Part shown: positions 9,447 through 18,777 of the stretch, one piece after another
How the letters are laid out: every line of letters begins with the position of its first letter
How positions within the stretch are numbered: position 1 is the first letter of the stretch
DNA from: Micrococcus terreus
GTDB lineage: Bacteria; Actinomycetota; Actinomycetes; Actinomycetales; Micrococcaceae
Direction of reading: 5' to 3'
Assembly: GCF_900116905.1 (NCBI RefSeq)
Contig: NZ_FPCG01000002.1
Location: 372,001-436,000 of the forward strand
Length of the DNA stretch: 64,000 nucleotides
The notes under the pieces: generated by a model
Seen by the model: only the letters and a program-made list of their open reading frames with translations
What the model was told of the DNA's origin: nothing
Databases searched by the model: none
Made by a program: the position numbers and the translations under genes

Positions 9447-9480
9447 GCCCTCCAGGATAGTTCTCCTGGAGGGCATGACC
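9441..9480 (-). promoter_or_regulatory. Perfect 17-bp inverted repeat over the dapB start
   Basis: The arms GGTCATGCCCTCCAGGA and TCCTGGAGGGCATGACC flank a 6-nt spacer. The structure covers the dapB ATG at 9446, the adjacent GGAGG and the alternative ATG at 9476. Read as RNA it would hide the ribosome site. It also lies 45 nt past the symporter stop, so it could double as a terminator, but there is no T-tract. The repeat is directly visible; its role is inference. Confidence 0.75.
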
Positions 9481-9525
9481 TGACGTGTTCAGCGGCGCGG
9501 TCCCGGCCTGGGGACCGTCACCGGG

Positions 9526-11103
9526 TCAGTCGTCGTAGGGGTTGCCGGGATGGTCGTGATGACGGTCCACATGCGTGGAGTGCTTCGGGTGGTGCTGGGC
9601 CTGCTGATCGGCCTGCACGGCGGACATGCGTCCGGTGTGCGTGAGCGAGGAGCCCACCACGTTGCCGGACTTCCAGTCCTCCCAGCCCTCACGACCGCGC
9701 ATGAACTCCTCGACCTCGGCCTCGGTGGCGGTCAGCTTCGGATCGTGCTTAAGGTAATGACGCGTCTCGCGGGCGATCAGCCCGGAGAGGATGATCAGGC
9801 CCAGCAGGTTCGGCAGGGCCATCAGACCGTTCATCACGTCGGAGAAGTTCCAGACCACGGCCAGCGGGACGGTGCAGCCCACGAAGACGATCAGCGAGAA
9901 GATCACCCGGTAGGGCATCACCCCGCCGCGGCCGAACAGACGCTCCACGTTGCGCTCGCCGTAGTAGGCCCAGCCCAGGATGGTCGAGAAGGCGAACATG
10001 ACCAGGCCCAGGGTGACGATCCAGTGGCCCCACTCTCCCGGCAGTCCGTGGGTGAAGGCCTCGCCGGTCATCGTCGCGGAGGCGTCCTTGCCCTGCTGCC
10101 ACACACCGGTGGTGACGATGACCAGGCCGGTGCAGGTGACCACGATGATGGTGTCGATGAAGGTCTGGGTCATCGAGACCAGGCCCTGACGCACCGGGTG
10201 GGTGGTCTGGGCGGCCGCTGCGGCGATGGCGGCCGAGCCCATGCCGGACTCATTGGAGAAGATGCCTCGAGCCACGCCGTACTGGATGGCGATGATCAGC
10301 ACCGAGCCGGTGAAGCCGCCCACCGCCGCCGTGCCGGTGAAGGCGTCGGTGAAGATCAGGCCCAGCGCGGCCGGGATCTCGGTGACGTTGGCCAGCAGGA
10401 TGTACAGGGCGCCCAGGACGTAGAGGACGATCATGATCGGCACGAAGCCGGCGGTGACCTTGCCGATCGAGCGGATGCCGCCCACCAGCACGATCATGGT
10501 GAACACGGTCAGCACCAGGCCGGTGATCCACGGAGTGATGTTGAACGAGTTCTGCAGGTTCAGGGCGATGGCGTTGCCCTGGGTCATGTTGCCGATGCCG
10601 AACGAGGCCAGGAAGGCGAACACGGCGAAGGTCAGCGCCAGGATCTTGCCCAGCGGCCCCTTGATGCCCTTCTGCAGGTAGTACTGCGGACCGCCGGACT
10701 TCTCGCCGGCGGCGTCGGTGGTGCGGAACCGCACGCCCAGATAGGCCTCGGAGTACTTCGAGGCCATGCCGAACACGCCGGTCACCCACATCCAGAACAG
10801 GGCGCCCGGTCCACCGATGCCGATGGCCGTGGCCACGCCCACGATGTTGCCCACGCCGACCGTGGCGGCCAAGGCGGTGGTCAGCGCCTGGAACTGGGAG
10901 ATGTCTCCCTCAGCGGTGTCGTCCCTGCGGCGCAGCAGACCCAGCTTCAGGGCCGGGCCGAGCTTGATCAGCTGCAGGAACCCCAGGCGGATGGTCAGGT
11001 AGATGCCGGTGCCCAGCAGCAGCGGGATCAGCAGGAAGGGACCCCAGACGAAGGAGCCGATGTCCCCCAGGGTCTTCTCTAGATTCTCCAGGAACAGGTC
11101 CAT
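9526..11103 (-). CDS. Sodium:alanine/glycine symporter (AGCS family)
   Basis: Inner-membrane transporter that takes up alanine or glycine with sodium. The 525-aa protein has about ten to eleven hydrophobic segments. Family landmarks include LTTALAATVGVGNIVGVATAI near the N-terminus, PGALFWMWVTGVFGMASKYSE, and SNESGMGSAAIAAAAA. The C-terminus is a hydrophilic, His-rich tail (QQAQHHPKHSTHVDRHHDH). I chose the ATG at 11103 because AGGG lies 6 nt upstream; an ATG four codons earlier is possible. It sits between the M16 peptidase and dapB on the same strand, behind a hairpin at 11123-11152. Confidence 0.93.
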   Translation of the reverse strand: MDLFLENLEKTLGDIGSFVWGPFLLIPLLLGTGIYLTIRLGFLQLIKLGPALKLGLLRRRDDTAEGDISQFQALTTALAATVGVGNIVGVATAIGIGGPGALFWMWVTGVFGMASKYSEAYLGVRFRTTDAAGEKSGGPQYYLQKGIKGPLGKILALTFAVFAFLASFGIGNMTQGNAIALNLQNSFNITPWITGLVLTVFTMIVLVGGIRSIGKVTAGFVPIMIVLYVLGALYILLANVTEIPAALGLIFTDAFTGTAAVGGFTGSVLIIAIQYGVARGIFSNESGMGSAAIAAAAAQTTHPVRQGLVSMTQTFIDTIIVVTCTGLVIVTTGVWQQGKDASATMTGEAFTHGLPGEWGHWIVTLGLVMFAFSTILGWAYYGERNVERLFGRGGVMPYRVIFSLIVFVGCTVPLAVVWNFSDVMNGLMALPNLLGLIILSGLIARETRHYLKHDPKLTATEAEVEEFMRGREGWEDWKSGNVVGSSLTHTGRMSAVQADQQAQHHPKHSTHVDRHHDHPGNPYDD

Positions 11104-11122
11104 GGATGCCCTCATTCTCGAA

Positions 11123-11152
11123 GCCGCCGGAGATCTTCCCTCTGCCGGCGGC
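11123..11152 (-). terminator. Hairpin between M16 peptidase gene and symporter gene
   Basis: GCCGCCGG and CCGGCGGC form an 8-bp GC stem with a 14-nt loop, 50 nt past the peptidase stop and 19 nt before the symporter start. There is no T-tract, as is common in high-GC genomes. It could be a terminator, or a leader hairpin for the symporter. Confidence 0.5.
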
Positions 11153-11202
11153 GTGGACGCTACGGTCCAGTGCGGAGTGGATGGGCGACAGCATAACCCG
11201 CG

Positions 11203-12516
11203 TCACATCTGCGGACCGACGATGACCGTGGCGCGTCGTGATGCGGCGAGCCGGCCGGCCACGTCACGCACCTGGTCCGAGGTGACGGCACGGATCCGCG
11301 CCAGGGACCCGTCCAGGTCGGTGAACTCACCGGTGACCAGCTCGGCCCGGCCCAGCCGAGCCATCCGGGAACCGGTGTCCTCCAAGGCCAGGACGGTGCC
11401 GCCGGAGAGCTGACCCCGCGCCCGGTCCAGCTCCTCCGGGGTGATCCCGTCCTGGGCGATCCGCTCCAGCTCGTCGGTCATCATGGCGGCCACCTGCTCG
11501 GCCCGGTCCGGGGTGCAGCCGGCGAACAGACCGAAGTAGCCCACATCAGAGTGCGCCGCGGAGAAGGAGTAGGTGGCGTAGGCCAGTCCACGCTTCTCCC
11601 GGATCTCCTGGAACAGCCGGGAGCTCATGCCCCCGCCCAACACGGTGTTCATCACCGAGAGGGCGAACCGGTCCGGATCCATGCTGTTCAGCGAGCGTCC
11701 GCCGACCAGCACCGAGGCCTGTTCCACCGGTCGGACCAGGTGGTGGACGCCCTCCAGCACCTCTGCCCGGGCAGGAAGGTGACTGCGCCGCTGCACCGGT
11801 GCGGCGTCGTCGGGAAGCTCCCATCCTGAGCGCTGGAGGGCCTCCAGGACCAGGCGGCAGACCTCGTCATGGTCCAGGCCGCCGGCCGCCGTGATGACCA
11901 GCTCATCCGGCCGGTACCAGCGGCGGTAGTGCTCCAGGACCTGCTCACGGGTGACGGCACGGATGGTCTCCGGGGTGCCGCCGATGGGCCGACTCAGCGC
12001 ATGCCCGTCCAACACCTTCGCCGCCAGCGCCTCATGGGCCACGTCTGAGGGGTCATCGGCGGCCATGGCCAGCTCCTCCAGGATGACTCCGCGCTCGACC
12101 TCCATCTCCGTCTCGTCCAGCAGTGCGGAGGTGACCATGTCCGTGATGACCTCGATTGCCATGGGCAGGTCCGTGTCCAGGATGTGGGCGTGGTAGCAGG
12201 TGGACTCCTTGGCGGTGGCCGCATTGGACTCCCCGCCCACCCGGTCGAAGGCCGTGGCGATGTCCATGGCGCTGCGCTGATCGGTGCCCTTGAAGAGCAG
12301 ATGCTCCAGGAAGTGGGTGGAGCCGTACCCTTCGGGCGACTCGTCCCGGGAACCCACGGCGATCCAGAAGCCGATGGTCACCGAGCGCTGCTCCGGCATG
12401 GACTCGGTCAGCACCCGCACGCCGCCGGGAAGGACGGAGCGCCGGACCTGGCCGGCACCTCCCTGGCCTGTCAGGGTGCCGGTGAAGTCTGTGGGGATGG
12501 GGATCGTCGGGCTCAC
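11203..12516 (-). CDS. M16 family zinc metallopeptidase (processing-peptidase-like)
   Basis: Single-unit M16 peptidase of 437 aa, typical of the small bacterial members related to the mitochondrial processing peptidase beta subunit. The inverted zinc motif HFLEH is at residues 68-72, and the downstream acidic ligand lies in ERGVILEEL around 141-149. The second half contains the usual RGLAYATYSFSAAHSDVGYFGLFAG segment. The family degrades small peptides. It follows pnp on the same strand, a neighbourhood conserved in Actinobacteria and Firmicutes. The start is a GTG at 12516, behind the pnp terminator. Confidence 0.92.
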   Translation of the reverse strand: MSPTIPIPTDFTGTLTGQGGAGQVRRSVLPGGVRVLTESMPEQRSVTIGFWIAVGSRDESPEGYGSTHFLEHLLFKGTDQRSAMDIATAFDRVGGESNAATAKESTCYHAHILDTDLPMAIEVITDMVTSALLDETEMEVERGVILEELAMAADDPSDVAHEALAAKVLDGHALSRPIGGTPETIRAVTREQVLEHYRRWYRPDELVITAAGGLDHDEVCRLVLEALQRSGWELPDDAAPVQRRSHLPARAEVLEGVHHLVRPVEQASVLVGGRSLNSMDPDRFALSVMNTVLGGGMSSRLFQEIREKRGLAYATYSFSAAHSDVGYFGLFAGCTPDRAEQVAAMMTDELERIAQDGITPEELDRARGQLSGGTVLALEDTGSRMARLGRAELVTGEFTDLDGSLARIRAVTSDQVRDVAGRLAASRRATVIVGPQM

Positions 12517-12584
12517 CCGGGCATTCTGTCAGGGCCGACGACGCGGAGGGAAACCGAGCCTCGGAGCCCTCCGCCAGGAACGCC

Positions 12585-12622
12585 GAAGGGCCGGTCCCCG
12601 CAGTGCGGTGGACCGGCCCTTC
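12585..12622 (-). terminator. Terminator after pnp
   Basis: GAAGGGCCGGTCC and GGACCGGCCCTTC make a perfect 13-bp stem around a 12-nt loop, 28 nt past the pnp stop and before the M16 peptidase start. No T-run follows. Confidence 0.75.
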
Positions 12623-12649
12623 GTGGTGATCAGCGGATCACCGTGCGGA

Positions 12650-14914
12650 TCAGGCGTCCTGCTCGGTGGCGGAGCCCTCAGCGGACCCGTTGTCCTCGCC
12701 GGACTCGGTCTCCTCGACCACGGGAGCCAGGGAGAGCTTGCCGCGGTCGTCCACCTTGGTGATCTCCACCTGGATCTTCTGGCCCACGCCGACGACGTCC
12801 TCGACGTCCTCCACGCGCTTGCCGTCATTGATCTTGCGCAGCTCGGAGATGTGCAGCAGACCGTCCTTGCCCGGCGTCAGGGAGACGAAGGCGCCGAAGG
12901 TGGTCAGCTTCACCACGGTGCCGAGGTAGCGCTCGCCGACCTCGGGGACCTGCGGGTTGGCGATGGCGTTGATCGCCGAGCGGGCGGCCTCGGCGGCGGT
13001 GCCCTCGGTGGCGCCGATCAGCACGGTGCCGTCGTCCTCGATGGAGATGTCCGCGCCGGTGTCCTCCTGGATCTGGTTGATCATCTTGCCCTTGGGGCCG
13101 ATGACCTCGCCGATCTTGTCCACGGGGATCTTCACCGAGATGATCCGCGGGGCGAACGGGCTCATCTCGTCCGGTCCGTCGATGGCGGCGTTGATGACGC
13201 CCAGGATGTGCAGGCGGGCCTCACGGGCCTGGGTCAGCGCGGCGGCCAGCACGGAGGCCGGGATGCCGTCCAGCTTGGTGTCCAGCTGGATGGCGGTGAC
13301 GAACTCGGAGGTGCCGGCGACCTTGAAGTCCATGTCGCCGAAGGCATCCTCGGCGCCCAGGATGTCGGTCAGGGCCGCGTACCGGGTCTGACCGTCCACG
13401 GTGTCCGAGACCAGGCCCATGGCGATGCCCGCCACCGGGGCGCGCAACGGCACACCGGCGTTGAACAGCGAGAGGGTCGAGGCGCAGACCGAGCCCATGG
13501 AGGTCGAGCCGTTGGAGCCCAGGGCCTCCGAGACCTGACGGATGGCGTAGGGGAACTCCTCGCGCGAGGGCAGCACCGGCACGATGGCGCGCTCGGCGAG
13601 GGCGCCGTGGCCGATCTCGCGGCGCTTGGGCGAGCCCACGCGGCCGGTCTCGCCGGTGGAGTACGGCGGGAAGTTGTAGTGGTGCAGGTACCGCTTGGAG
13701 GTCTCCGGTGCCAGCGAGTCGATCTGCTGCTCCATCTTGAGCATGTTCAGGGTGGTGACACCCATGATCTGGGTCTCGCCACGCTCGAAGATGGCCGAAC
13801 CGTGCACGCGCGGCAGGACCTCGACCTCGGCGGTCAGCTTGCGGATGTCCGTCAGACCACGGCCGTCGATGCGGACCTGCTCGGTGAGGATGCGCTGGCG
13901 CACGACCTTCTTGGTCACGGCGCCGTAGGCCTTGGCGACCTCGCCGCGACGGTCCTCGAACTGGGTGCCTTCGCCGGCCAGTGCTTCCAGGACCTCCTGG
14001 TGGTAGGCGTCCGAAGCGGTCTCGCGCTCCTGCTTGTCCCCGATCGAGAAGATCTCGGTCAGGCGGGCGGTGGCGTGCTGCTCGACGGCCTGGAAGACAT
14101 CGTCCTCGTAGTCGTTGAAGCGGGGCACGTCCACCGGTGCCTTGGCGGTGCGCTGGGCCAGGTCTGCCTGGGCCTCGCACAGGGCCTTGATGAAGGGCTT
14201 GGCGGCCTCCAGGCCCTCGGCCACGACCTCTTCGGTGGGAGCCGAGGCGCCCTGCTCCTTGACCAGGGTCCACACGTCCGGAGTGGCCTCGGCCTCGACC
14301 ATCATCACGGCGATGTCATCCCCGGCGACCCGGCCGGCGACGGCCATGTTGAACACGGCGTCCTTGAGCTGGGAGTGCTTGGGGAAGGCCACCCACTGAC
14401 GGTTGCCGGCGCCGTCGTCGATCAGGGCCATGCGCACGCCGCCGATCGGGCCGGAGAACGGCAGACCGGAGAGCTGGGTGGACATGGACGCGGCGTTGAT
14501 GGCCACGGTGTCGTAGATCTCGTCCGGGGCGATCGAGGTCACGGTCACCACGACCTGGACCTCGTTGCGGATGCCCTTGGCGAAGGCCGGGCGCAGCGGA
14601 CGGTCGATCAGGCGGCAGGTGAGGATGGCGTCCGTGGAGGGACGACCCTCACGGCGGAAGAAGGAGCCGGGGATGCGGCCGGCGGCGTACATCCGCTCTT
14701 CCACGTCCACGGTCAGGGGGAAGAAGTCGAAGCCCTCACGCGGGGACTTGCCCACCGTGGTGGCGGACAGCATCGACGTCTCCTCGTCGATGTAGACCAT
14801 GGCCGCGCCGGCGGCCTGCTGGGCCAGGCGGCCCGTCTCGAAGCGGACAGTGCGCTTGCCGTAGGAGCCGTTGTCGATGACGGCTTCGGCGAACTTGATC
14901 TCGGGACCCTCCAT
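12650..14914 (-). CDS. pnp: Polyribonucleotide nucleotidyltransferase (PNPase)
   Basis: 3'-5' phosphorolytic exoribonuclease; also the guanosine pentaphosphate synthetase of Actinobacteria. The 754-aa protein has two RNase PH cores separated by a helical domain. A KH domain ([20 protein letters not shown]) and an S1 domain ([20 protein letters not shown]) follow, then an acidic tail. FFRREGRPS and GSDG-equivalent core residues are present. The ATG at 14914 begins [16 protein letters not shown] and has AAAGGA 10 nt upstream. The frame stays open to 15139, but that stretch is leader, not protein-like. It lies downstream of rpsO and its terminator, the usual order. Confidence 0.97.
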   Translation of the reverse strand: MEGPEIKFAEAVIDNGSYGKRTVRFETGRLAQQAAGAAMVYIDEETSMLSATTVGKSPREGFDFFPLTVDVEERMYAAGRIPGSFFRREGRPSTDAILTCRLIDRPLRPAFAKGIRNEVQVVVTVTSIAPDEIYDTVAINAASMSTQLSGLPFSGPIGGVRMALIDDGAGNRQWVAFPKHSQLKDAVFNMAVAGRVAGDDIAVMMVEAEATPDVWTLVKEQGASAPTEEVVAEGLEAAKPFIKALCEAQADLAQRTAKAPVDVPRFNDYEDDVFQAVEQHATARLTEIFSIGDKQERETASDAYHQEVLEALAGEGTQFEDRRGEVAKAYGAVTKKVVRQRILTEQVRIDGRGLTDIRKLTAEVEVLPRVHGSAIFERGETQIMGVTTLNMLKMEQQIDSLAPETSKRYLHHYNFPPYSTGETGRVGSPKRREIGHGALAERAIVPVLPSREEFPYAIRQVSEALGSNGSTSMGSVCASTLSLFNAGVPLRAPVAGIAMGLVSDTVDGQTRYAALTDILGAEDAFGDMDFKVAGTSEFVTAIQLDTKLDGIPASVLAAALTQAREARLHILGVINAAIDGPDEMSPFAPRIISVKIPVDKIGEVIGPKGKMINQIQEDTGADISIEDDGTVLIGATEGTAAEAARSAINAIANPQVPEVGERYLGTVVKLTTFGAFVSLTPGKDGLLHISELRKINDGKRVEDVEDVVGVGQKIQVEITKVDDRGKLSLAPVVEETESGEDNGSAEGSATEQDA

Positions 14915-15143
14915 GGGTGGGTGTCCTTTCATCCGGCCCGCCGCAGCCACCACCCGGTCTTCGATCGAAGCCCCCGGACCTCGGGCCGGACCGACTCGAG
15001 GGTCGGCGCGGCGCGGAGTTCCGGAAGCCACTGTCGAGGACCGCGAATGGAACGGCTCCTGGCGGGCATCTGTGGTTGTTTCAGGTGATCCTGAGGTGGT
15101 CCTCAGGCGGGCAGAACCGATGCGGTCCTCCCCTGACAAGAGT
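14915..15143 (-). promoter_or_regulatory. pnp leader region
   Basis: A stretch of 229 nt between the rpsO terminator and the pnp start. In other bacteria pnp leaders are long and structured and serve autoregulation by PNPase and RNase III. I see pyrimidine/purine-rich segments but no clear single hairpin, and no small gene. Confidence 0.4.
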
Positions 15144-15189
15144 AGAGGCGGCGGCCCGTCGGGGGAAAACCCGGGGACACGCCGCCTCT
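15144..15189 (-). terminator. Hairpin after rpsO
   Basis: AGAGGCGGC pairs with GCCGCCTCT across a 28-nt internal stretch that itself has CCCGTCGGGG and CCCCGGG-like pairing potential. It starts 7 nt past the rpsO stop. It may be a partial terminator or a processing site between rpsO and pnp. Confidence 0.65.
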
Positions 15190-15195
15190 GCTGCG

Positions 15196-15465
15196 TCAGC
15201 GGCGCAGGCCGAGACGCTCGATCAGCGAGCGGTAGCGCTCGATGTCGGTGTTCTGCAGGTAGCCCAGCATGCGCCGACGACGACCGACCAGGGCCATCAG
15301 GCCGCGGCGGGTGTGGTGGTCATGCTTGTGCATCTTCAGGTGCTCGGTCAGATCGGAGATCCGACGGGAGAGCACTGCGATCTGCACCTCGGGGGAACCG
15401 GTGTCGCCCTCGTGAGTGGCGTACTCCTTGATGATGTCCTGCTTGACGGCGGGGTCCAGTGCCAC
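15196..15465 (-). CDS. rpsO: 30S ribosomal protein S15
   Basis: 89 aa, the standard S15 length. The core [18 protein letters not shown] and [18 protein letters not shown] is the canonical 16S-binding region, and the end is [15 protein letters not shown]. The start is a GTG at 15465, with AAGGAG 7 nt upstream. It belongs to the usual ribF-rpsO-pnp order, here with a methyltransferase inserted between ribF and rpsO. Confidence 0.97.
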   Translation of the reverse strand: MALDPAVKQDIIKEYATHEGDTGSPEVQIAVLSRRISDLTEHLKMHKHDHHTRRGLMALVGRRRRMLGYLQNTDIERYRSLIERLGLRR

Positions 15466-15565
15466 GCTTAACTCCTTGCGAGTTGTACCGCGATCAGGGT
15501 GATCGGCCAGAGCCGACCGGCACCCTGCCACCGCGGACTGCAGCGGGCGCCAACCCTCCACTGTA

Positions 15566-16393
15566 TCAGCACCGCTCCATGCGCCAGGCACTGGTGATGT
15601 AGGGCAGTTCGATCACCGCATCCTGGGCATGTCCCAGGTGCTCGTGCAGGTACCAGTCCAGATTGGCCCGCATCCGCTCGCGCACGGCCGCGGACGCCCG
15701 CAGATGGTAGGACCGGGAGGCCATCAGCTCGTGCATGCCGGAGGGCGTCATCGGCTGGGTCCACTGCCACCACTGGCCCTCGGCATCCCCGAATCCGTCA
15801 CCGAACAGCGGAGGCCGCTGGGGTGGATGCACGTCTCCGGCATGCATGATCCGGGTCAGCCGGTGTACCCAGGGCACCGAGGTGTCCAACTGGTTGGCCA
15901 CGATCCCCAGCACTCCCCCGTCCCGGCGCAGCAGGCGCCGCGCCTCAGCGGTCCCGGCCATCGGATCGATCCAGTGCCAGGCCTGAGCCACGGTCACCAG
16001 GTCCGCACAGCCCTCCGGCAGACCGGTCGACTCCCCCGTGCCCTCCACCACGCGCACCGCAGGCAGCGCTCGCGCCAGCACCTCGAGCATGCTCACGGAG
16101 GGGTCCACCGCCGTGACCTGCAGCCCGTGGTCCACCAGCAGCCGGGTGAACAGCCCGGTGCCGGCTCCCACGTCCACGGCGGTCCGTGCCCCGTCAGGAC
16201 ACAGGAAGGGCACGACGGCGGCCGGATAGGAGGGCCTGATCGCGTCGTAGCGCTGGCCGGAGGTCCGGAACGCCTCAGCGAGCCGGCGGCGGGAGTCCGC
16301 GGTGAGCCGGGGACCGCCCTGTGGCCGGGGCGGCACCGCAGGGTGCGCGGTGCTGGGAGCCGCGGGGCCGTCGTCGTGCTCTGGCCTGTCCAC
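15566..16393 (-). CDS. Class I SAM-dependent methyltransferase
   Basis: 275 aa. The SAM-binding motif I, VDVGAGTG, is at residues 73-80, followed by [14 protein letters not shown] (motif II) and [15 protein letters not shown], typical of the UbiE/methyltransferase-11 group. The substrate is unknown. The first 30 residues are Pro/Asp-rich and variable, and their DNA carries a copy of the dispersed GCCGTCGTCG repeat (16367-16376). The gene starts 6 nt past ribF and ends 100 nt before rpsO, so it is probably in the same transcript. Confidence 0.87.
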   Translation of the reverse strand: MDRPEHDDGPAAPSTAHPAVPPRPQGGPRLTADSRRRLAEAFRTSGQRYDAIRPSYPAAVVPFLCPDGARTAVDVGAGTGLFTRLLVDHGLQVTAVDPSVSMLEVLARALPAVRVVEGTGESTGLPEGCADLVTVAQAWHWIDPMAGTAEARRLLRRDGGVLGIVANQLDTSVPWVHRLTRIMHAGDVHPPQRPPLFGDGFGDAEGQWWQWTQPMTPSGMHELMASRSYHLRASAAVRERMRANLDWYLHEHLGHAQDAVIELPYITSAWRMERC

Positions 16394-16399
16394 CGGGGC

Positions 16400-17383
16400 T
16401 CAGCCCCGGCTGGCCGGATCCGCCGAGACTGCGGACTCGGCATCCAGGAGGATCTGACGGGTACGCGCCACGTCATCGTCCATCTGCTCGATCAGCTTGG
16501 CGATCCCCTCGAAGGCCACCATGCCGCGCAGGCGCTGGACGAACTCCACAGCGACCTGCTGGCCGTAGAGGTCGAAGTCCTCGACCTGCTCCTGCGGACG
16601 GTCGATCACGTGGGCCTCCACCACACGGGCCACCCCCTCGAAGGTGGGGTTGGAGCCGACCGACACCGCTGCGGGCCAGCGCCGACCGGACTCGTCATGC
16701 AGCCACCCGGCGTACACGCCGTCGGCAGGGACCATGCCCTGGACCTCGTCGGAGAGGTTGGCCGTGGGGAAGCCCAGTTCACGCCCCCGGGCGAAGCCGT
16801 GGACCACCTCCCCGTGGACCTGGTGGTTCCGCCCCAGCACCTGAGCGGCCTCGGCCACGTCGCCGGCGCGCAGGGCATCGCGGATCCAGGTCGAGGAGCA
16901 CCTCCGGTCCTCACCGAAGTCCTCGACGGCGATCACCTCGAAGCCGTATTCGGCGCCCAGCCGCTGCATGGTGGCGAAGTCTCCGGAGTTGTGCCGGCCG
17001 AAGCGGACGTCGTGGCCCACCACCACCACCGCCGCATGCAGAGCGTCCACGATCACCGAGCGCACGAACTCCTCCGGAGTCGCCTGGGCGAACTCCAGGG
17101 TGTAGTGGAGGACGACCAGCCCGTCGAGGCCGGTGTCGGCCAGCAGACGCGACTTCTCCCCGAAGGCCGTGATGGACTCGTGCCGCTCGAGCGGACGGTG
17201 CACCACGGCGGGGTGGGGATCGAAGGTGATGGCGACCGAGGTCAGCTCACGGGAGCGGGCGACCGCGACGACCTGGTCCAGGACGTGCCGGTGCCCGCGG
17301 TGCACACCGTCGAAGTTGCCGATGGTCACCACCGTGGGACCCAGGTCCTGCGGCACGGCGGCCAGTCCATCCCAGTAGTGCAC
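16400..17383 (-). CDS. ribF: Bifunctional riboflavin kinase/FAD synthetase
   Basis: Makes FMN and then FAD. The N-terminal FAD synthetase (nucleotidyltransferase) domain shows IGNFDGVHRGH at residues 21-31 and SSTWIRDALRAGD further on. The C-terminal flavokinase domain shows GRELGFPTANL and YAGWLHDESG. The 327-aa length fits. The start is a GTG at 17383 (VHYWDGLAAVPQ), with AAGGA 6 nt upstream. An open frame of 70 codons before it is low-complexity and not part of the family. I see no FMN riboswitch-like sequence upstream. Confidence 0.95.
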   Translation of the reverse strand: MHYWDGLAAVPQDLGPTVVTIGNFDGVHRGHRHVLDQVVAVARSRELTSVAITFDPHPAVVHRPLERHESITAFGEKSRLLADTGLDGLVVLHYTLEFAQATPEEFVRSVIVDALHAAVVVVGHDVRFGRHNSGDFATMQRLGAEYGFEVIAVEDFGEDRRCSSTWIRDALRAGDVAEAAQVLGRNHQVHGEVVHGFARGRELGFPTANLSDEVQGMVPADGVYAGWLHDESGRRWPAAVSVGSNPTFEGVARVVEAHVIDRPQEQVEDFDLYGQQVAVEFVQRLRGMVAFEGIAKLIEQMDDDVARTRQILLDAESAVSADPASRG

Positions 17384-17595
17384 GGAGGTCCTTCTTCGTC
17401 TCGAGGTCGCCGGCCGGTGGGGCCGGTCACTGCCACCGACCATTATCCACTCTCGCGGACACTCACTCATCCGCGGTCTGTTCAGGGACCCGTTCCTGGG
17501 TGTGCGGCCTGCTGTGCATCTCCGTGGCGAGAGCCTACTCTGGTGCCAGCCCGGCCCACCGGCCGGTTCCGACCGCCGCTGCACAGGAGGCACTC
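17384..17595. promoter_or_regulatory. Divergent ribF / DUF937 intergenic region
   Basis: 212 nt between two divergent starts. For the plus-strand gene a plausible -10 TACTCT lies near 17536-17541, with a weak -35. For ribF, GATAAT on the minus strand near 17440 is a possible -10. An AGGAGG ribosome site precedes the plus-strand gene. Confidence 0.35.
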
Positions 17596-18303
17596 ATGGC
17601 GAACCCGCAGATCAACGACCTCATCTCCCGCCTGCCGATCGATCAGATCGCCCAGCGCCTGGGGACGGACCAGCAGTCCGCTCTGGCAGCCGTCCAGGCC
17701 GCAGTGCCCTCCCTGGTGGCCGGCATGCAGTCCAACGCGAGCTCCCCTCAGGGCGCGCAGTCTCTGCTCGGGGCTCTCGGGCAGCACCAGGGCCAGTTCG
17801 GTGACGTCCCGGACCTGCAGCGCGTGGACGAGGCCGATGGTCAGAAGATCGTCCAGCATGCCCTCGGACAGAACACCGAGCCGCTGGCCCAGCAGCTCAG
17901 CGCCGCCGGGCCGGCCGGCATCGATCTGGGCGCCCTGGTGAAGAAGGTCCTGCCGATCGTGGCGCCCTTCGTGCTGGCCTGGCTGGCCGATCAGGTGATG
18001 AACCGCGGTGGCGCGGGTGCACCGGGCCAGAGCGCCCCCTCCGATCAGGGACAGGCATCCGGTGGTCTCGGCGGGCTCGTGGAGGACCTGATCAAGGGGG
18101 CCCAGCCGGGTGGAGCCGCGGGTGGCCCGGCCCAGTCGCCGGCGCCCGGCGGTTTGGGCGGGTTGGCCGGCGGCGGTCTCGGTGATCTGCTCGGGGGCAT
18201 CCTGGGCGGCGGAGCGAAGGATGTCCCGCCGGTGCAGGCGCCCCAGGGCGGTCAGCTGGACCTGGGCTCCATCCTGGGCGGTCTGCTGGGTGGCCGCCGC
18301 TGA
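17596..18303 (+). CDS. DUF937 domain protein with Gly-rich tail
   Basis: 235 aa. Residues 1-150 match the DUF937 pattern: helical repeats with ALAAVQAAVPSLVAGMQSNA, GQKIVQHALG and KKVLPIVAPFVLAWLADQV. The second half is Gly/Pro/Gln-rich, with recurrent GGLGGL and LGGILGG units. The function is unknown in the family. AGGAGG sits 6 nt before the ATG. It is transcribed alone, divergent from ribF and convergent with the small membrane-protein pair at 18370-19132. Confidence 0.78.
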   Translation: MANPQINDLISRLPIDQIAQRLGTDQQSALAAVQAAVPSLVAGMQSNASSPQGAQSLLGALGQHQGQFGDVPDLQRVDEADGQKIVQHALGQNTEPLAQQLSAAGPAGIDLGALVKKVLPIVAPFVLAWLADQVMNRGGAGAPGQSAPSDQGQASGGLGGLVEDLIKGAQPGGAAGGPAQSPAPGGLGGLAGGGLGDLLGGILGGGAKDVPPVQAPQGGQLDLGSILGGLLGGRR

Positions 18304-18369
18304 GCGGAGCGGTGCGGCCTGAGCCGGTGGTCGGCTGGTGGCCTGCGCCCGCTTCGGCCCCGTCGCCCC

Positions 18370-18777
18370 TCAGCGCGTGGGGGCGGGGCGGTGCGTGAGC
18401 AGCCAGGCCAGGCCGATCACCGGCAGCACGGCCGGGACGTAGCCGTAGCCTGCACCGAAGTGACCCCACACGGTCTCCTCCGCGAACAGACCCGGGTCCA
18501 GCACCGTCCACAGCCCGACGCCCAGGACGCCGACCAGTTCGATCAGCACCGCCACCAGGGACACGTGCCAGGCGGTGCGTCCAGAGCGGGCCAGGGAGAA
18601 CGTCGCCACGATGTAGACGGCCGCGGCGAAGGCCGAGAGCAGGTAGGCCAGGGGCGCGCTGGAGAAGTCGGTCAGGATCTGGAACAGAGACCGGGCGAAC
18701 GCCGAGAGGGCGAACACCGCGTAGACCATCACCAGGATCCGTCCCAGTCCCTGATTGCGCTTCACGGGTTCAACCAA
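18370..18777 (-). CDS. Small four-helix membrane protein
   Basis: 135 aa with four hydrophobic segments: LVMVYAVFALSAFAR, LAYLLSAFAAAVYIVATF, SLVAVLIELVGVLGVGLW and YVPAVLPVIGLAWLL. By memory it resembles a conserved actinobacterial hypothetical family (K-R-N-Q-G start). The start is uncertain: TTG at 18777, overlapping the upstream gene by 8 nt, or GTG at 18765. It forms a tight pair with the next gene behind truB. Function unknown. Confidence 0.65.
   Translation of the reverse strand: MVEPVKRNQGLGRILVMVYAVFALSAFARSLFQILTDFSSAPLAYLLSAFAAAVYIVATFSLARSGRTAWHVSLVAVLIELVGVLGVGLWTVLDPGLFAEETVWGHFGAGYGYVPAVLPVIGLAWLLTHRPAPTR

Noticed and set aside
12284-15088. 934-codon plus-strand open frame over pnp
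   Set aside because: Mirror of pnp codon bias; pnp itself has all family domains on the minus strand.
17384-17595. FMN riboswitch before ribF
   Set aside because: No RFN-element core (AGGGAG...GGCGGTA type) visible in the 212-nt gap.
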